Source: DASWDH01 sp035318505 (lineage in GTDB: Bacteria > Myxococcota_A > Polyangia > Polyangiales > Polyangiaceae). From it: a stretch of 64,000 nt of DNA. Positions 1 to 8,734 of the stretch are shown piece after piece. A model generated the notes under the pieces. It searched no databases. It had not been told where the DNA came from and was given only the letters and a program-made list of their open reading frames with translations. The stretch covers positions 26,642 through 90,641 of the forward strand of contig DATHEQ010000351.1 of the NCBI GenBank assembly GCA_035318505.1. The letters run 5' to 3'. The first letter of the stretch is position 1, and every line of letters begins with the position of its first letter. Both the position numbers and the translations under genes were made by a program.

Positions 1-293
1 ACGCGACATCGATCTTCGCCGTCGGGCTTCACCTCGAACGTCGCGTGATGGTGCGTGAGCTTCTCGGTTCGTACCGAATAGGCGAGCCGGCGCGCGTTGT
101 CGTCGATGTGCACGATGACTTCGCGGACGACCCTGCCGTTGGCGAAAGTCACGATGCGATCTTTGCCGTCCATCCGGCAATCGGTGACGAAGCCGGGAGC
201 GAGTCGTGTGTGAACGGCGCCGATGTCTCGGAACACCGCCCACACCACCGGGGCAGGTGATTCAATCAGTGTTTCTTTGCGGATTGAGGCCAT
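1..293 (-). CDS. SRPBCC (START-like) family protein, 3' end beyond window
   Basis: Reading leftward from an ATG at 293, the frame stays open to the window edge, giving at least 97 residues. The start reads MASIRKETLIESPAPVVWAV, and further on come FRDIGAVHTRLAPGF and TFANGRVVREVIV. This is the usual beginning of SRPBCC/polyketide-cyclase-like ligand-binding proteins: a first beta strand, then 'P..VW..+.D+......P'. These small cytoplasmic proteins bind hydrophobic ligands, and the substrate cannot be told from sequence. The C-terminal half, including the long alpha helix, lies outside the window, so completeness cannot be judged. The gap to the next gene on the same strand is about 70 bp. Confidence 0.7.
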   Translation of the reverse strand, partial: MASIRKETLIESPAPVVWAVFRDIGAVHTRLAPGFVTDCRMDGKDRIVTFANGRVVREVIVHIDDNARRLAYSVRTEKLTHHHATFEVKPDGEDRCR

Positions 294-366
294 GCCCTCT
301 GCGTAGTCACGCCATGGGCCGCCGACTTGGTGAATCTTGCGCCCGCGTCGGACGAACGGAGGCCTT

Positions 367-1284
367 CTACCGGCTCACTCTCACGTTGTCGAATTCGCCG
401 ATACCACTGTCCGACGTGCCGACGCCGATCCCGCCGGTGGTGAGAAAAGTATCGGACGCCGTCACCAGCATCGCTCCGTCGACGTAGCCGGTCAGCGTGC
501 TGCCGACGATGGACAGCTTCAGCGTGTACGACGTTCCGCTCACCATCGCAAACTTGATCTTGACCAGATTGGCGCTGCTGTTGTCGACGCGTTTACGAAG
601 AATGATGTTGGAGCCGTCCAGGTAGAGAAAATAGTAATTTCGCATGTCGAGCACGCGGCCGAAGATGCCGATCATGCCGTCCGCCGACGTGCGTTTCACG
701 GTCGCTTCGACCACTTGGTCCGTCCAGCGGTAGTCGCCCGAAACCGATATCACCCAATCGCTCACCACGGCCGATTGCGCGAAGACGTGATTGCCTGCCT
801 CGCGCGTGACGACCGACCACACGGCGCCGAGCGTCGCATCGCCATCGAACCACGACGGCGTGGTGGAATTGCCGTCTTCGAAATCGTCGAAATAGATTTG
901 CCCGCTAGGACCGGGAGGACCGCTGTCCGGTCGCGGCGCTCCGCCGGTGCCCGTCGACCCTCCCGTGCCCGAGGAACCGCCGCCGCCGGATCCTCCTTTG
1001 CCGCCGGCCCCGCCAGTTCCAGTCGAACCACCGGTCGCGCCCGAACCTCCGGTGCCGGTGGACCCGCCCGTCGACACGCCACCACTTCCGCCCGTCGATC
1101 CGCCGCTGCCAGTCGTTGCGCCTCCGCTTCCACCCGAACCGCTCGACGCGCCGGCCGATCCACCGCTGCCCGACCCGCCGCCGGACGGTGTGCGCGGTAG
1201 GTCGGCGGTTTCCGCTTCGGCACACCCCGCTGCGCAGAGCACGACACCCAAACCGACTGCGCAAGCAAAAGAAAGCATTCGCAT
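367..1284 (-). CDS. Lipoprotein with Gly/Ser-rich spacer and concanavalin/LamG-like domain
   Basis: This is a 305-residue secreted lipoprotein. I chose the ATG at 1284 because it puts a signal peptide (MRMLSFACAVGLGVVLCAAGC) at the N terminus and clears the upstream gene by 13 bp; longer starts would overlap that gene. The lipobox is AAGC. A spacer of roughly 90 residues, almost only G, S, T and A, follows and then a C-terminal domain of about 165 residues starting near IYFDDFEDG. Its alternating strands (YRWTDQVVEATVKR, YYFLYLDGSN, GYVDGAML, GIGVGTSDSGIGEFDNV) fit a jelly-roll of the LamG/DUF1080 kind, seen in carbohydrate- or surface-binding proteins. Ligand unknown. It probably shares a transcript with the vWA lipoprotein at 1298. 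Confidence 0.75.
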   Translation of the reverse strand: MRMLSFACAVGLGVVLCAAGCAEAETADLPRTPSGGGSGSGGSAGASSGSGGSGGATTGSGGSTGGSGGVSTGGSTGTGGSGATGGSTGTGGAGGKGGSGGGGSSGTGGSTGTGGAPRPDSGPPGPSGQIYFDDFEDGNSTTPSWFDGDATLGAVWSVVTREAGNHVFAQSAVVSDWVISVSGDYRWTDQVVEATVKRTSADGMIGIFGRVLDMRNYYFLYLDGSNIILRKRVDNSSANLVKIKFAMVSGTSYTLKLSIVGSTLTGYVDGAMLVTASDTFLTTGGIGVGTSDSGIGEFDNVRVSR

Positions 1285-1297
1285 GGCAAAACCCTGC

Positions 1298-2446
1298 CTA
1301 TTTGATGACGACGCCGGGACAGCCGAAGATGATCTCGACCTTGTTCGCTCCAGCTGTTTTGATCTTGTCACACCATGATCCAAACACTTCGACCGCAGTC
1401 AGGTCTGCGTTCGTGTAGTCCCAGCCATCCGCGTGCGTCATGTCCTGGGGTGCCTTCGTCCCGTCGACCTTCACCGCGATGTTGTTCGGCACGGGTGGCT
1501 TCCCATTGAGCGGAAAGAGACAGGTTGAAACCACCCCGGTGATCGCTTGGAGTGCCAACACGAGATCGTTCTTGGTGTTGGCGAGGTAAAACTTCGTCGC
1601 CAGAGGATTCGGGTCGGGCCGCGCTTCGAGGCCTGCGACCGCCATCTGATTGAGGACGGTCGTGGCCGTCGCTTTCGTCGTAGCGACGCCCACCACGAAG
1701 GTGTGAAAACCAGCCGCAGCGGCCTCGGTAACGTTTTGCACGGCGTACGTGCGCGCGGAGTCGCTCGGGGTCGGACAGCTCGGTTCGCCGTCCGTCGCCA
1801 GCAGGATGTACCTGCGATTGTTGCTGGTGAGCGTCTTCAAATAGGCGACGGCCTGCTTGATGGCTTCTCCCGTCGGCGTCCCGTTTCCTTCTGGGGTGGT
1901 CGCCGTAATGGCGCCCGTCATGGCGGTAGCGTTCGTCGCCGCCATGGGCACGTCGATCGCGCTCGTCACCCCGGTCGCGACGCACTCGCTGCCGCTTCCT
2001 TCGGGAAAAGACTTCAACCCCCAGAGCACGCTGGCGTCGGTACTGCGAATGACTTCATTGATTCCCGGGACCACGAGATCCCATTTGGACGTCGAAGCGG
2101 TGGCACCCGTTGGCGGGTCTTTCATGGAGGCGGAGCGATCGAGGACGAGCATGACCTCTGCCGGCTTGCGCTCGACCTCGAAATGCAGCTCGCCGCAATT
2201 GTCCTCGCCAGCATCTCGTGGACCCGCTCCACCGATGCCAATCCCGCTGCCTCCGGCTCCGGCGCCTCCCGTGCTCCCGGTGGTCGTCGTCGTTCCCGTC
2301 GTTCCCGTCGTAAAGATCGGTCCAGCGCCGCCCGCCCCAGCCGGATTACCGCGCTCTTGAGGATTGTCGGACGAACATCCGGCGAACCCGGTGAGTAACG
2401 CGGGCGCTAAGAACGGAAAGATCCAGAAGGACAACTTTCGACGCAC
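1298..2446 (-). CDS. vWA-domain lipoprotein
   Basis: This is a lipoprotein of about 382 residues with a von Willebrand factor A domain. The GTG at 2446 gives MRRKLSFWIFPFLAPALL followed by lipobox FAGC; a GTG at 2470 adds eight residues and is also possible. Neither start has a clear ribosome binding site. A short Gly/Thr spacer leads to a vWA domain whose MIDAS motif is intact: DRSAS (DxSxS) after EVMLVLD, and the later ATDGEPSC aspartate. vWA domains bind metal and mediate protein-protein contacts. In myxobacteria such lipoproteins are common on the cell surface, but no specific partner is known here. It lies just upstream of the LamG-like lipoprotein on the same strand. Confidence 0.8.
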   Translation of the reverse strand: MRRKLSFWIFPFLAPALLTGFAGCSSDNPQERGNPAGAGGAGPIFTTGTTGTTTTTGSTGGAGAGGSGIGIGGAGPRDAGEDNCGELHFEVERKPAEVMLVLDRSASMKDPPTGATASTSKWDLVVPGINEVIRSTDASVLWGLKSFPEGSGSECVATGVTSAIDVPMAATNATAMTGAITATTPEGNGTPTGEAIKQAVAYLKTLTSNNRRYILLATDGEPSCPTPSDSARTYAVQNVTEAAAAGFHTFVVGVATTKATATTVLNQMAVAGLEARPDPNPLATKFYLANTKNDLVLALQAITGVVSTCLFPLNGKPPVPNNIAVKVDGTKAPQDMTHADGWDYTNADLTAVEVFGSWCDKIKTAGANKVEIIFGCPGVVIK

Positions 2447-2881
2447 AGCGGATCGGGCCGATAGTTCCACGGCGGGTTAATGCCGTACCGCGGTTCGATC
2501 GATCCTTTATTTGCGAGCTCACCCCCCGTCACGACGTTTCGAGAGCCTTTCGTCGGTCCGCGCCCGGCAACGCGAGGGGCGTTTCGGTTTGCGCAGAGGG
2601 CATCTTCTTCGACCCCAGCGCAGACCCAGTAGCGCTCATTGCACGCTGTCGAAAGAAGTGCCGCGATTGACGCCAAGAACAGCGAGGCGAACGCCGAGTC
2701 GACGAGCCAACGGGCGCGCCGATAGCCACGTTGACCGCGGTCGAACGAGAACAGACAGAGTCATGGGCGAGCGCGTTCGGTGCCCGCTCGCGAGGAGAGT
2801 GTTCAACGAGGCGTCGATTTCCCGCGTTGCACCGGGCGCATTGACGGCCGCCACGCAGACGTTCACGCTCCGCTTATCGCG
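2447..2881. other. Divergent intergenic region between vWA lipoprotein and MocR regulator
   Basis: About 435 bp carries the 5' ends of two divergent genes, so it should hold both promoters, but I see no convincing -35/-10 pair. On the minus strand a frame from 2676 to 2407 encodes a possible small Cys-rich lipoprotein: a hydrophobic run, then LLSTAC followed by NERYWVCAG. Its only start is TTG, and it would overlap the beginning of the vWA gene, so I do not call it as a gene. No repeats or RNA genes seen. Confidence 0.4.
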
Positions 2882-4345
2882 ATGAAGGTGTGGGACTTCA
2901 ATCGCAAGCTCGACAAAAGAGCCGGCACACCGCTCTTTCTGCAGCTCGTCGCGCTCATCTGCTCGGAAATCGCCGATGGACGACTCGAAGCCGGAGCGCG
3001 CCTGCCGAGCAGCCGGCAGCTGGCACGACTACTGGGCGTCAACCGCAACACGGTGTTGTCCGCTTACGGAGAGCTCGTTGCGGAAGGTTGGGTCACGACG
3101 CGTCCCGCCGGAGGCACGTATGTCGGCGCGCGCCGTCCCGAGGCAAACCGTTCGCGCGCCGTTGCGCGCCGGCATCGCCCGACGAGCGCACCCTACGAAA
3201 TTTCCGCAAAATGCAGCCCCGATCGCGTCGATCACGCGCCGCGCAGTCTCTTGCTCGCGCGCGGCGCGCCCGACGTGCGTCTCCTGCCCACGACGGAGCT
3301 GGCTCGGTCCTATCGTCGCGTCCTTCTGCGGCAAGGGCGCGAGCTGCTCTTCTACGGCGAGCCGCGTGGCTATAAGAAGCTCCGCGTTGCGTTGTCGAAG
3401 ATGCTGACGTCGACGCGCGGCGTGCCGGCCGCGCCCGACACGTTGCTCGTAACGCGCGGCAGCCAAATGGCCATCGATCTCGTCGCGCGCGCACTCCTGT
3501 CGCCCGGTGACGTCATCGCCGTCGAGGCGCTCGGGCACCCGAGCGTGTGGAGCGCGCTGCGACTCACCGGTGCCGAGCTCGTACCGATCGCCGTCGACGC
3601 GAACGGCCTCTGCGTCGACGCACTCGAGCAGCTTGCCCTACGAAGGCGCGTCCGCGCCGTTTACGTGACGCCGCATCATCAATTTCCGACGACGGTCATT
3701 TTGCCGCCCGACCGACGCCGCGCGCTTCTCGCCCTTGCCCGCCACCACGGCATGGCCATCATCGAGGACGATTACGATCACGAATTTCACTACGACGTCC
3801 CGCCCGTGGCGCCCATGGCGAGCGAAGACGATTCCGGCGTCGTCATCTACGTGGGGACACTCTCGAAAATCCTGGCGCCGGGCCTACGTCTCGGATTCGT
3901 CGTCGCCCCACGCGATGTCACCGAGCGCTTGCTCGAGATTCGGATGGCCGCGGACCTTCAGGGCGATCACACGACCGAAGCAGCGGTGGCAGATCTGTTC
4001 GAAGAAGGTGAGGTTCAACGTCACGTGCGCCGCATGCAGGGCGTCTACCATCGACGCCGCGACGCGCTCGTCGGCGCGTTGCGGCGGACTCTCGGCCACG
4101 CCGTCCGCTTCACCGTGCCCGCGGGGGGCATGGCCATTTGGGCTGAAATTCTGCCCCCTCATGACGTCGAGACGTGGGCCGCCCGAGCCGCGCCGCTCGG
4201 TGTCGTCTTCCGCGGCGCGGCTTGCTACGACTTTCACGGTCGCGCCATCCCATTCGCGCGCCTCGGTTTCACGTTCCTTCGCGAAGCCGAGCTCGCCGAA
4301 GCGGTGTGCCGCATGAGTCGCGTTCTCATCGCCCCCGCACCGTGA
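2882..4345 (+). CDS. MocR/PdxR-type transcriptional regulator (GntR HTH fused to aminotransferase domain)
   Basis: This 487-residue protein has an N-terminal GntR winged helix (LFLQLVALICSEIADGRLEAG, then LPSSRQLARLLGVNRNTV, residues about 12-75) joined to a fold-type I PLP aminotransferase domain. The family lysine for PLP is Lys329 in VGTLSKILAPGLRLG, and IIEDDYDHEFHYD carries the conserved PLP-binding aspartate and tyrosine region. MocR proteins are regulators that use PLP or amino compounds as effectors; known members control vitamin B6 or amino-acid metabolism. I chose the ATG at 2882 (MKVWDF), where the homologous part begins; upstream residues look non-coding. The target is unknown: no pdx or amino-acid genes lie beside it. 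The 3' end overlaps the converging gene by 20 bp. Confidence 0.9.
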   Translation: MKVWDFNRKLDKRAGTPLFLQLVALICSEIADGRLEAGARLPSSRQLARLLGVNRNTVLSAYGELVAEGWVTTRPAGGTYVGARRPEANRSRAVARRHRPTSAPYEISAKCSPDRVDHAPRSLLLARGAPDVRLLPTTELARSYRRVLLRQGRELLFYGEPRGYKKLRVALSKMLTSTRGVPAAPDTLLVTRGSQMAIDLVARALLSPGDVIAVEALGHPSVWSALRLTGAELVPIAVDANGLCVDALEQLALRRRVRAVYVTPHHQFPTTVILPPDRRRALLALARHHGMAIIEDDYDHEFHYDVPPVAPMASEDDSGVVIYVGTLSKILAPGLRLGFVVAPRDVTERLLEIRMAADLQGDHTTEAAVADLFEEGEVQRHVRRMQGVYHRRRDALVGALRRTLGHAVRFTVPAGGMAIWAEILPPHDVETWAARAAPLGVVFRGAACYDFHGRAIPFARLGFTFLREAELAEAVCRMSRVLIAPAP

Positions 4346-5075
4346 GGGTCCAATCGATCGTCACGTCGGTTCCCTTGGTATCGGTCGCGCGAATGGAAAG
4401 GCTGTGCAGCCCCTCGTCGAGCCCCTTCAGCATCATGAAATAGCCGTCCACCACCGCCGGCTGTCGAGATCCGGTGATGCAGCCGTCGAGGACCGGCTGC
4501 AGGCTCACATCGCCGCGGATGGGAAAGAGACGTGGGCTCGCAAAGCGGTAGTCGAAGGGGCGAGCAAGCGTACGTCCGTCGAGCGCTATCGTCAGACCAT
4601 TGACCCTATCGACCGAGGGCCGCGCTCCGTCACGCAAAAAATCGTAGAGCGACTGCCCCGGCGCCGGATGAAAGTCAGGATTGGGGCAGGGATAATCGTT
4701 CAAAATGCCCGACGGACTGATGAGAATCGGTTTGCCACTGGGAAGCGTGCACGTCCGCCGAACCGTCGCGGCGCCCCCTGGATCGAGCGTGCTCGCCAAA
4801 TACCAAACCGGCCCGTGTTGATCCTCGCCGCAATGCGCTCCGCTCGCGTCGAGCTCTGGATTTCGCTCAGCGGGAATGGCGAAGATCCATTGCCACCATC
4901 GCTCCCCCCATTGGGCCATGCTCTGGCCAAAAGGGTGGGCCCCCGGCGCAAAAACGAGAGCGCGGTCAGACTGCTGCTCGAGCGGCGTCGAGTCGACCGC
5001 GTCGTCAGACTCAGCCGCCGCGCCGCAGCCAATCGACAATGAAACGAACATCAATGCAATGGGCGTCGTTCTCAT
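4326..5075 (-). CDS. Uncharacterised secreted lipoprotein
   Basis: This 249-residue protein starts at ATG 5075, preceded by a good ribosome binding site (GGAGGG, 5-6 bp upstream). The signal peptide MRTTPIALMFVSLSIGC ends in lipobox SIGC. The mature part has a Trp-rich stretch (MAQWGERWWQWIFAIP) and several cysteines (HCGEDQHGP, RRTCTLPSG, YPCPNPD, DGCITG) that suggest disulphides in the periplasm. I recognise the Trp-rich start as a recurrent pattern in conserved hypothetical proteins but cannot assign a function. Its last 20 bases overlap the end of the converging MocR gene. Confidence 0.75.
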   Translation of the reverse strand: MRTTPIALMFVSLSIGCGAAAESDDAVDSTPLEQQSDRALVFAPGAHPFGQSMAQWGERWWQWIFAIPAERNPELDASGAHCGEDQHGPVWYLASTLDPGGAATVRRTCTLPSGKPILISPSGILNDYPCPNPDFHPAPGQSLYDFLRDGARPSVDRVNGLTIALDGRTLARPFDYRFASPRLFPIRGDVSLQPVLDGCITGSRQPAVVDGYFMMLKGLDEGLHSLSIRATDTKGTDVTIDWTLTVRGR

Positions 5076-5239
5076 GCGTCCCTCCGAGCGGTGAACATGT
5101 GTGAAATGGACGGCAAGGGGCAGATCCAGATCGGAGATGGTCACCGGGCCAGTTGAGCGGAGGGCGAGGTGCGAGAAAGACCCGTTGCGCCTCGCTCCAT
5201 GGGTTCACGCTGCACGGAGCGACTCGCGCCGGCGGTTCG

Positions 5240-5508
5240 ACGCCGTCGGACGCGAGGCAAGGCGTTGCAGCGCAGCGTGTGGGGCTCGAAGGGTGGCGCT
5301 TTCACGATCTGCACCACTTCTTCGTTACGTCTTCTTTCGAGCGGGCGTCGGTGCACCTTCGGTGCAGGCTCTCGCAAGGCGCGCGCACCTCGTCACGACG
5401 CAGCGCTACGCGCACGCTTCGGCGACGATCCGAGGGACGCGGTGCATGGTCGGGGGCAACAGTGGGGCAACAGCCCAAAGAGGAAGGTTGACGCGGGCTG
5501 ACCCATAG
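5240..5508 (+). pseudogene. Tyrosine recombinase (phage-type integrase) C-terminal remnant, frameshifted
   Basis: Two overlapping frames together encode the end of a tyrosine recombinase. Frame one (about 5240-5340) reads GVAAQRVGLEGWRFHDLHHF, matching the box II region 'FHDLRHTF'. From about 5335 the match continues in the next frame as FRAGVGAPSVQALARRAHLV, then TTQRYAHASATIR, matching the end of the catalytic domain with the active-site Tyr in RYAH. So there is a frameshift near 5331-5340. The catalytic Arg of HxxR (RH in working enzymes) is His in HDLHH. No N-terminal half is visible upstream. It ends 30 bp before tRNA-Ser, a typical integration target. This is a decayed mobile-element fragment, not a working gene. 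Confidence 0.7.
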
Positions 5509-5537
5509 TGAAGATTTCCCCGACCGAACAAGTACTT

Positions 5538-5627
5538 GGAGGAGTGGCCGAGTGGTCGAAGGCAGCGGTTTTGAAAACCGCCGTACTCGTAAGGGTACCA
5601 GGGGTTCGAATCCCTTCTCCTCCGCCA
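5538..5627 (+). tRNA. tRNA-Ser (anticodon UGA)
   Basis: The acceptor arms GGAGGAG (5538-5544) and CTCCTCC (5617-5623) pair fully. The D-arm starts TGGCCGAGTGG. The anticodon stem GCGGT/ACCGC frames the loop TTTGAAA with anticodon TGA. A long variable arm (TACTCGTAAGGGTA) marks a class II tRNA, and the T-arm is GGGGTTCGAATCCC. Discriminator G and CCA are encoded (5625-5627). It reads serine UCN codons. Confidence 0.97.
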
Positions 5628-5634
5628 AGTCAAC

Positions 5635-5659
5635 ACAGGGGATTTCGAATCGCCCCTGT
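5635..5659 (+). terminator. Hairpin just downstream of tRNA-Ser, possible terminator
   Basis: ACAGGGG (5635-5641) is complementary to CCCCTGT (5653-5659), and ATT/AAT can also pair inside the loop. The hairpin begins 7 bp after the tRNA CCA. No T-run follows, so it would be a weak intrinsic terminator or a processing hairpin. Confidence 0.35.
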
Positions 5660-5762
5660 CGGACGCGAACGGCACCAAACGGGTGCCGTCAGCGGCTCCT
5701 TGGGCTTGCGAGGCGCCCGCGTCCGTCAGTGCACGCGGGGCCAAATTCCGACGCGCGACGGC

Positions 5763-7559
5763 TCAGCGTCGGACCAAAACGACATTCCACGCACGGTCCG
5801 TGGAGACGACGAGCCGTACGATTTTTCCCCGCGCATTGCGCTCGAATCTCCAGCCCGCCTCATCGGAGAATCGCAAACTCTCGTCATCCGTTTCGAAGAG
5901 GTCGCGCGCAATCGGCGTGAAGGGCGCGCTTCTCGCCGCACCTCCGACGGGCCCCGCAACGAGATGCGAGCCTTCCAGTCGAATCTCCACATCGTGTGCT
6001 AGCTCGTCGCTTCCGTATCGCCCCGTGTACTCGGAGAGCTTTTCCGCCTTGAGTTCCGAAGGTTCGACCGGCTCGGCGCGGATGAACGTTTGCGGCAGTT
6101 CGCCGCCCGAAATCTTCACAATGCGGGCGGCCTTTTGCCCTTTCGCCGGTTCATAGTTGTAGTGCGTCCGCCGCCCTTTCACCGCGAGATCGTGAGGCCC
6201 CACCGGGATGAGGTCTTGCGGCCGGCCTTGGGTGTTGCCGATGAGCAAATGGATGCCTCCGTCGGTGGTGTCGATGATGCGCACCTGCGCGAGCGACGGC
6301 TCGATGTACGTACCGCTGATGGTCTTGAGATCGAAGCCGAACGCCTCGAGCGGCACCACCGCCGGCGTGGGTTCGGGGGCACTCAGCTCGGGCAAGAAGA
6401 GCGCAGCGACTTTGTCGCTGAGCCCCATGGCATTGGCCTGGCTCGTGTTGCAGAGCACCGATACCGTCAGTCGTTGGGTCGGATAGCGTGCCAGCCACGA
6501 ACGATAGCCGGCAAAGTCGCCACCGTGTTCTTCGACCGGAAGGCCATGCGTCTCCGATTCAAAGAGGCCCCCGGCGTACTTGAGCTGCTTGCCGTCCGTG
6601 AGCTTTCCTCGGACGCGCATCGCGTCGATGAAGGCTTGGCCGCCGACCTTTGGTTGGTAGAAGTTCTCGTCCCACTTCGCGAGATCGCGCGTGGTGGTGA
6701 CGAGCGTGCTCGAGCCGCCGTATTCCAGATTTCCCATCAGCATGCGCGGCTGCTGGTCGGGGTCGAGCCTATAGCCAATCGCCCGGTGCGGTATCGGCTT
6801 CGCGTGGTCCTCTCGAATCAGAGAGCTCGTCATGCCGAGCGGCTGGAACACCCGCCGGGTGAGAAACGAGTGGAAGGACTCACCGCTCACGCGCGCCACG
6901 ATTTCCGCGAGCAGAACGTAGCCGGTGCTGCCGTACGCGTAATGCGAGCCCGGCGGGAAATTGACCCCGCGCTGATGGCTGAGAAGCCAGAGGACCTCGC
7001 GGCTGGTGATGACGTCCCGCTCGTTCAGACCTTGGAGAAGGAGGAGTAAGTGATAATCACGAAGCCCGCTCGTATGGTGAAGGAGATGTTCGAGGGTGAT
7101 GCGTTGGCCGAAATTCGGCAGCTCCGGAACGTACTTTCGCACATCGTCATCGAGTGAGACTTTTCCGTCGGCAACGAGCAAGAGCACGGCGGCGGCTGTA
7201 AACTGCTTGGAGAGCGAGGCGGTGTAAAACGGCGTCGTGTCCGTGATGGGAGCTTCGTGCTCGAGATCCGCATAGCCGTAGCCCTTCGAAAAGACGATCT
7301 CCCCCGCGCGGTAGACCCCCACGGCGCACCCGGGCGACATCGCGCCTCCCTCTGCGAAGCTTGAAAAGATGGGGTCGATTTTCTTTGCCAGCTCCGCCTG
7401 CGGATCGAGCACGGGTGCGGCCGGTGCCGCCGCCGGCACGCCCTGCGACGCCTCAGGGGCTCCTGTCATCCCTGTCATCTTCACTGTGCTGGACGAAGGC
7501 GCTGGAGAGCCAGCGCAGGCCGTGAGGACGAGCGGGACGAGGGCAAAGAGGTGTCGCAC
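5763..7559 (-). CDS. Serine hydrolase lipoprotein, beta-lactamase class C / esterase family
   Basis: This 598-residue protein starts at GTG 7559, with GGAG 6 bp upstream. The signal peptide is MRHLFALVPLVLTAC (lipobox LTAC). The mature part begins with a Pro/Ala-rich linker and then a penicillin-binding-like hydrolase domain. Catalytic Ser115 sits in SLSK (SxxK), with YGSTGY as the second motif and HGG (EEHGGDFAGY) in place of KTG. That combination is usual for class-C-like esterases and D-amino-acid peptidases rather than true beta-lactamases. The C-terminal 200 residues (from about FDLKTISGTYIEP) form the beta-rich extension often found in this family (DUF3471-like). It probably acts in the periplasm or on the outer membrane; substrate unknown. 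Confidence 0.88.
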   Translation of the reverse strand: MRHLFALVPLVLTACAGSPAPSSSTVKMTGMTGAPEASQGVPAAAPAAPVLDPQAELAKKIDPIFSSFAEGGAMSPGCAVGVYRAGEIVFSKGYGYADLEHEAPITDTTPFYTASLSKQFTAAAVLLLVADGKVSLDDDVRKYVPELPNFGQRITLEHLLHHTSGLRDYHLLLLLQGLNERDVITSREVLWLLSHQRGVNFPPGSHYAYGSTGYVLLAEIVARVSGESFHSFLTRRVFQPLGMTSSLIREDHAKPIPHRAIGYRLDPDQQPRMLMGNLEYGGSSTLVTTTRDLAKWDENFYQPKVGGQAFIDAMRVRGKLTDGKQLKYAGGLFESETHGLPVEEHGGDFAGYRSWLARYPTQRLTVSVLCNTSQANAMGLSDKVAALFLPELSAPEPTPAVVPLEAFGFDLKTISGTYIEPSLAQVRIIDTTDGGIHLLIGNTQGRPQDLIPVGPHDLAVKGRRTHYNYEPAKGQKAARIVKISGGELPQTFIRAEPVEPSELKAEKLSEYTGRYGSDELAHDVEIRLEGSHLVAGPVGGAARSAPFTPIARDLFETDDESLRFSDEAGWRFERNARGKIVRLVVSTDRAWNVVLVRR

Positions 7560-7771
7560 GGCGGACTCCGGTTGCTGGCGCCACGACACGATATCGGCGA
7601 GCCGGAGTAGGTCAAGGGTGCGCCGCACTCTGTCTTCTTCGCGACGTCGCCAAGGAGCGCGCGTGTGACACAGCGACAACCGTCGGCTTTGACGATGCCC
7701 TTGGCTTCTTCGTGTCGTTTCGTCGTGGGCGCCGGTGGTTCGAGTTCGATCGCTTCGCCGCGAGAAGTCGC

Positions 7772-8734
7772 ATGTGGCCGGTCCGTACCCGTCTGCGCCG
7801 GATAGGGCGACACGTACAGACGTGGCCGGGTAGTGCACGTAGGCTGCCCCGCGTTCATGCGCATACCAGCGCCATTCTCCTTGTTGTCCACGTCATCCAC
7901 CTCCTTGGCTTCGTCAGGGCGTGGAAGCCGGCGGCACTGGCGCAGTGGACCCACCGCGCCGTCGTGGCACCGGATCACGTGGGTCGAACCGTGGGCATTC
8001 TCTGGTTGGCGGCTTGCTTGCCGTTCCTGGCTGCCGCGGCGCTCCGGATTGCACGGAATGAGTCTTGGTGGATCCCTGCCGCGGTGGGCGTGATCCTGTC
8101 TCAGGCGCTAATTGTCGGCCAGTGGCAGGAGGCGAGGGCGGGAACCGTGGCTAACGCGATCCTCGCGGTGGCCATCGTCGTCGCCGGAACCACGACGATC
8201 CTGCATCGTCGTGTCGGTGCCGAAGTCCGCGCCATGTATGCGAAGTCACCTTCGGGACCGGAGGAGATCGTGACACCGGAGGACCTCCTTGGGCTTCCTG
8301 CCCCCGTGAGCCGATGGCTGTCGAACGCCGGCATCGTTGGACGCGCCAGAGCGGAGACCGTCCGTCTTCGACAGCGTGGCACGCTGCATACCGCCAACGG
8401 CGCCCCATGGATGCCCGTAGAGGCCGACCAATACTTCACCGTCAAGAAACCGGGTTTCGTCTGGTGGATGCAAGCTATCTACACATTCGACGATCGCGGT
8501 CGTTGTTCGGGCGTGGTTGGGGACCGGTACTACGGCGCGTCCGGAAGACTGGAACGGTGGGGCGGAACAATCACGGAGTGGGCGCCGATCCGCGGAGTCG
8601 AAATTCCGGTTCGTGGTGAAGTCATCTGGCACCTGAAGACCAGCGACTTCACCTTCTTTCGTTGGGAGATCGTCGATGTCGAAACGAATCGCCCCGCGAT
8701 TCACGACGCGACCATGAAAGGTGGGTCTCGATAA
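7772..8734 (+). CDS. DUF6544-like membrane protein, possibly internally shortened
   Basis: About 320 residues. From near residue 30 it shows a membrane segment (TSAILLVVHVIHLLGFV), then ILWLAACLPFLAAAALRI, a third helix and SQALIVGQWQEARAGTVANA. This is the N-terminal pattern I associate with DUF6544 proteins ('IHLLGF...SQ.LI..W.DA..GT.aN'). The soluble part has LPAPVSRWLSNAGIVGRARA and VRLRQRG, then GDRYYGASGRLERWGG and VEIPVRGEVIWHL. Compared with my memory of the family, the middle between PGFVWWMQA and the GDRY region looks about 80 residues short, so this may be a deleted copy. The start is uncertain: ATG 7772 follows a weak GAGAAG. Function unknown. Confidence 0.65.
   Translation: MWPVRTRLRRIGRHVQTWPGSARRLPRVHAHTSAILLVVHVIHLLGFVRAWKPAALAQWTHRAVVAPDHVGRTVGILWLAACLPFLAAAALRIARNESWWIPAAVGVILSQALIVGQWQEARAGTVANAILAVAIVVAGTTTILHRRVGAEVRAMYAKSPSGPEEIVTPEDLLGLPAPVSRWLSNAGIVGRARAETVRLRQRGTLHTANGAPWMPVEADQYFTVKKPGFVWWMQAIYTFDDRGRCSGVVGDRYYGASGRLERWGGTITEWAPIRGVEIPVRGEVIWHLKTSDFTFFRWEIVDVETNRPAIHDATMKGGSR

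Noticed and set aside
2407..2676. Minus-strand frame with a lipobox-like LLSTAC and several Cys
   Set aside because: Only a TTG start, a weak n-region and overlap with the beginning of the vWA lipoprotein gene. It may be chance or a remnant.
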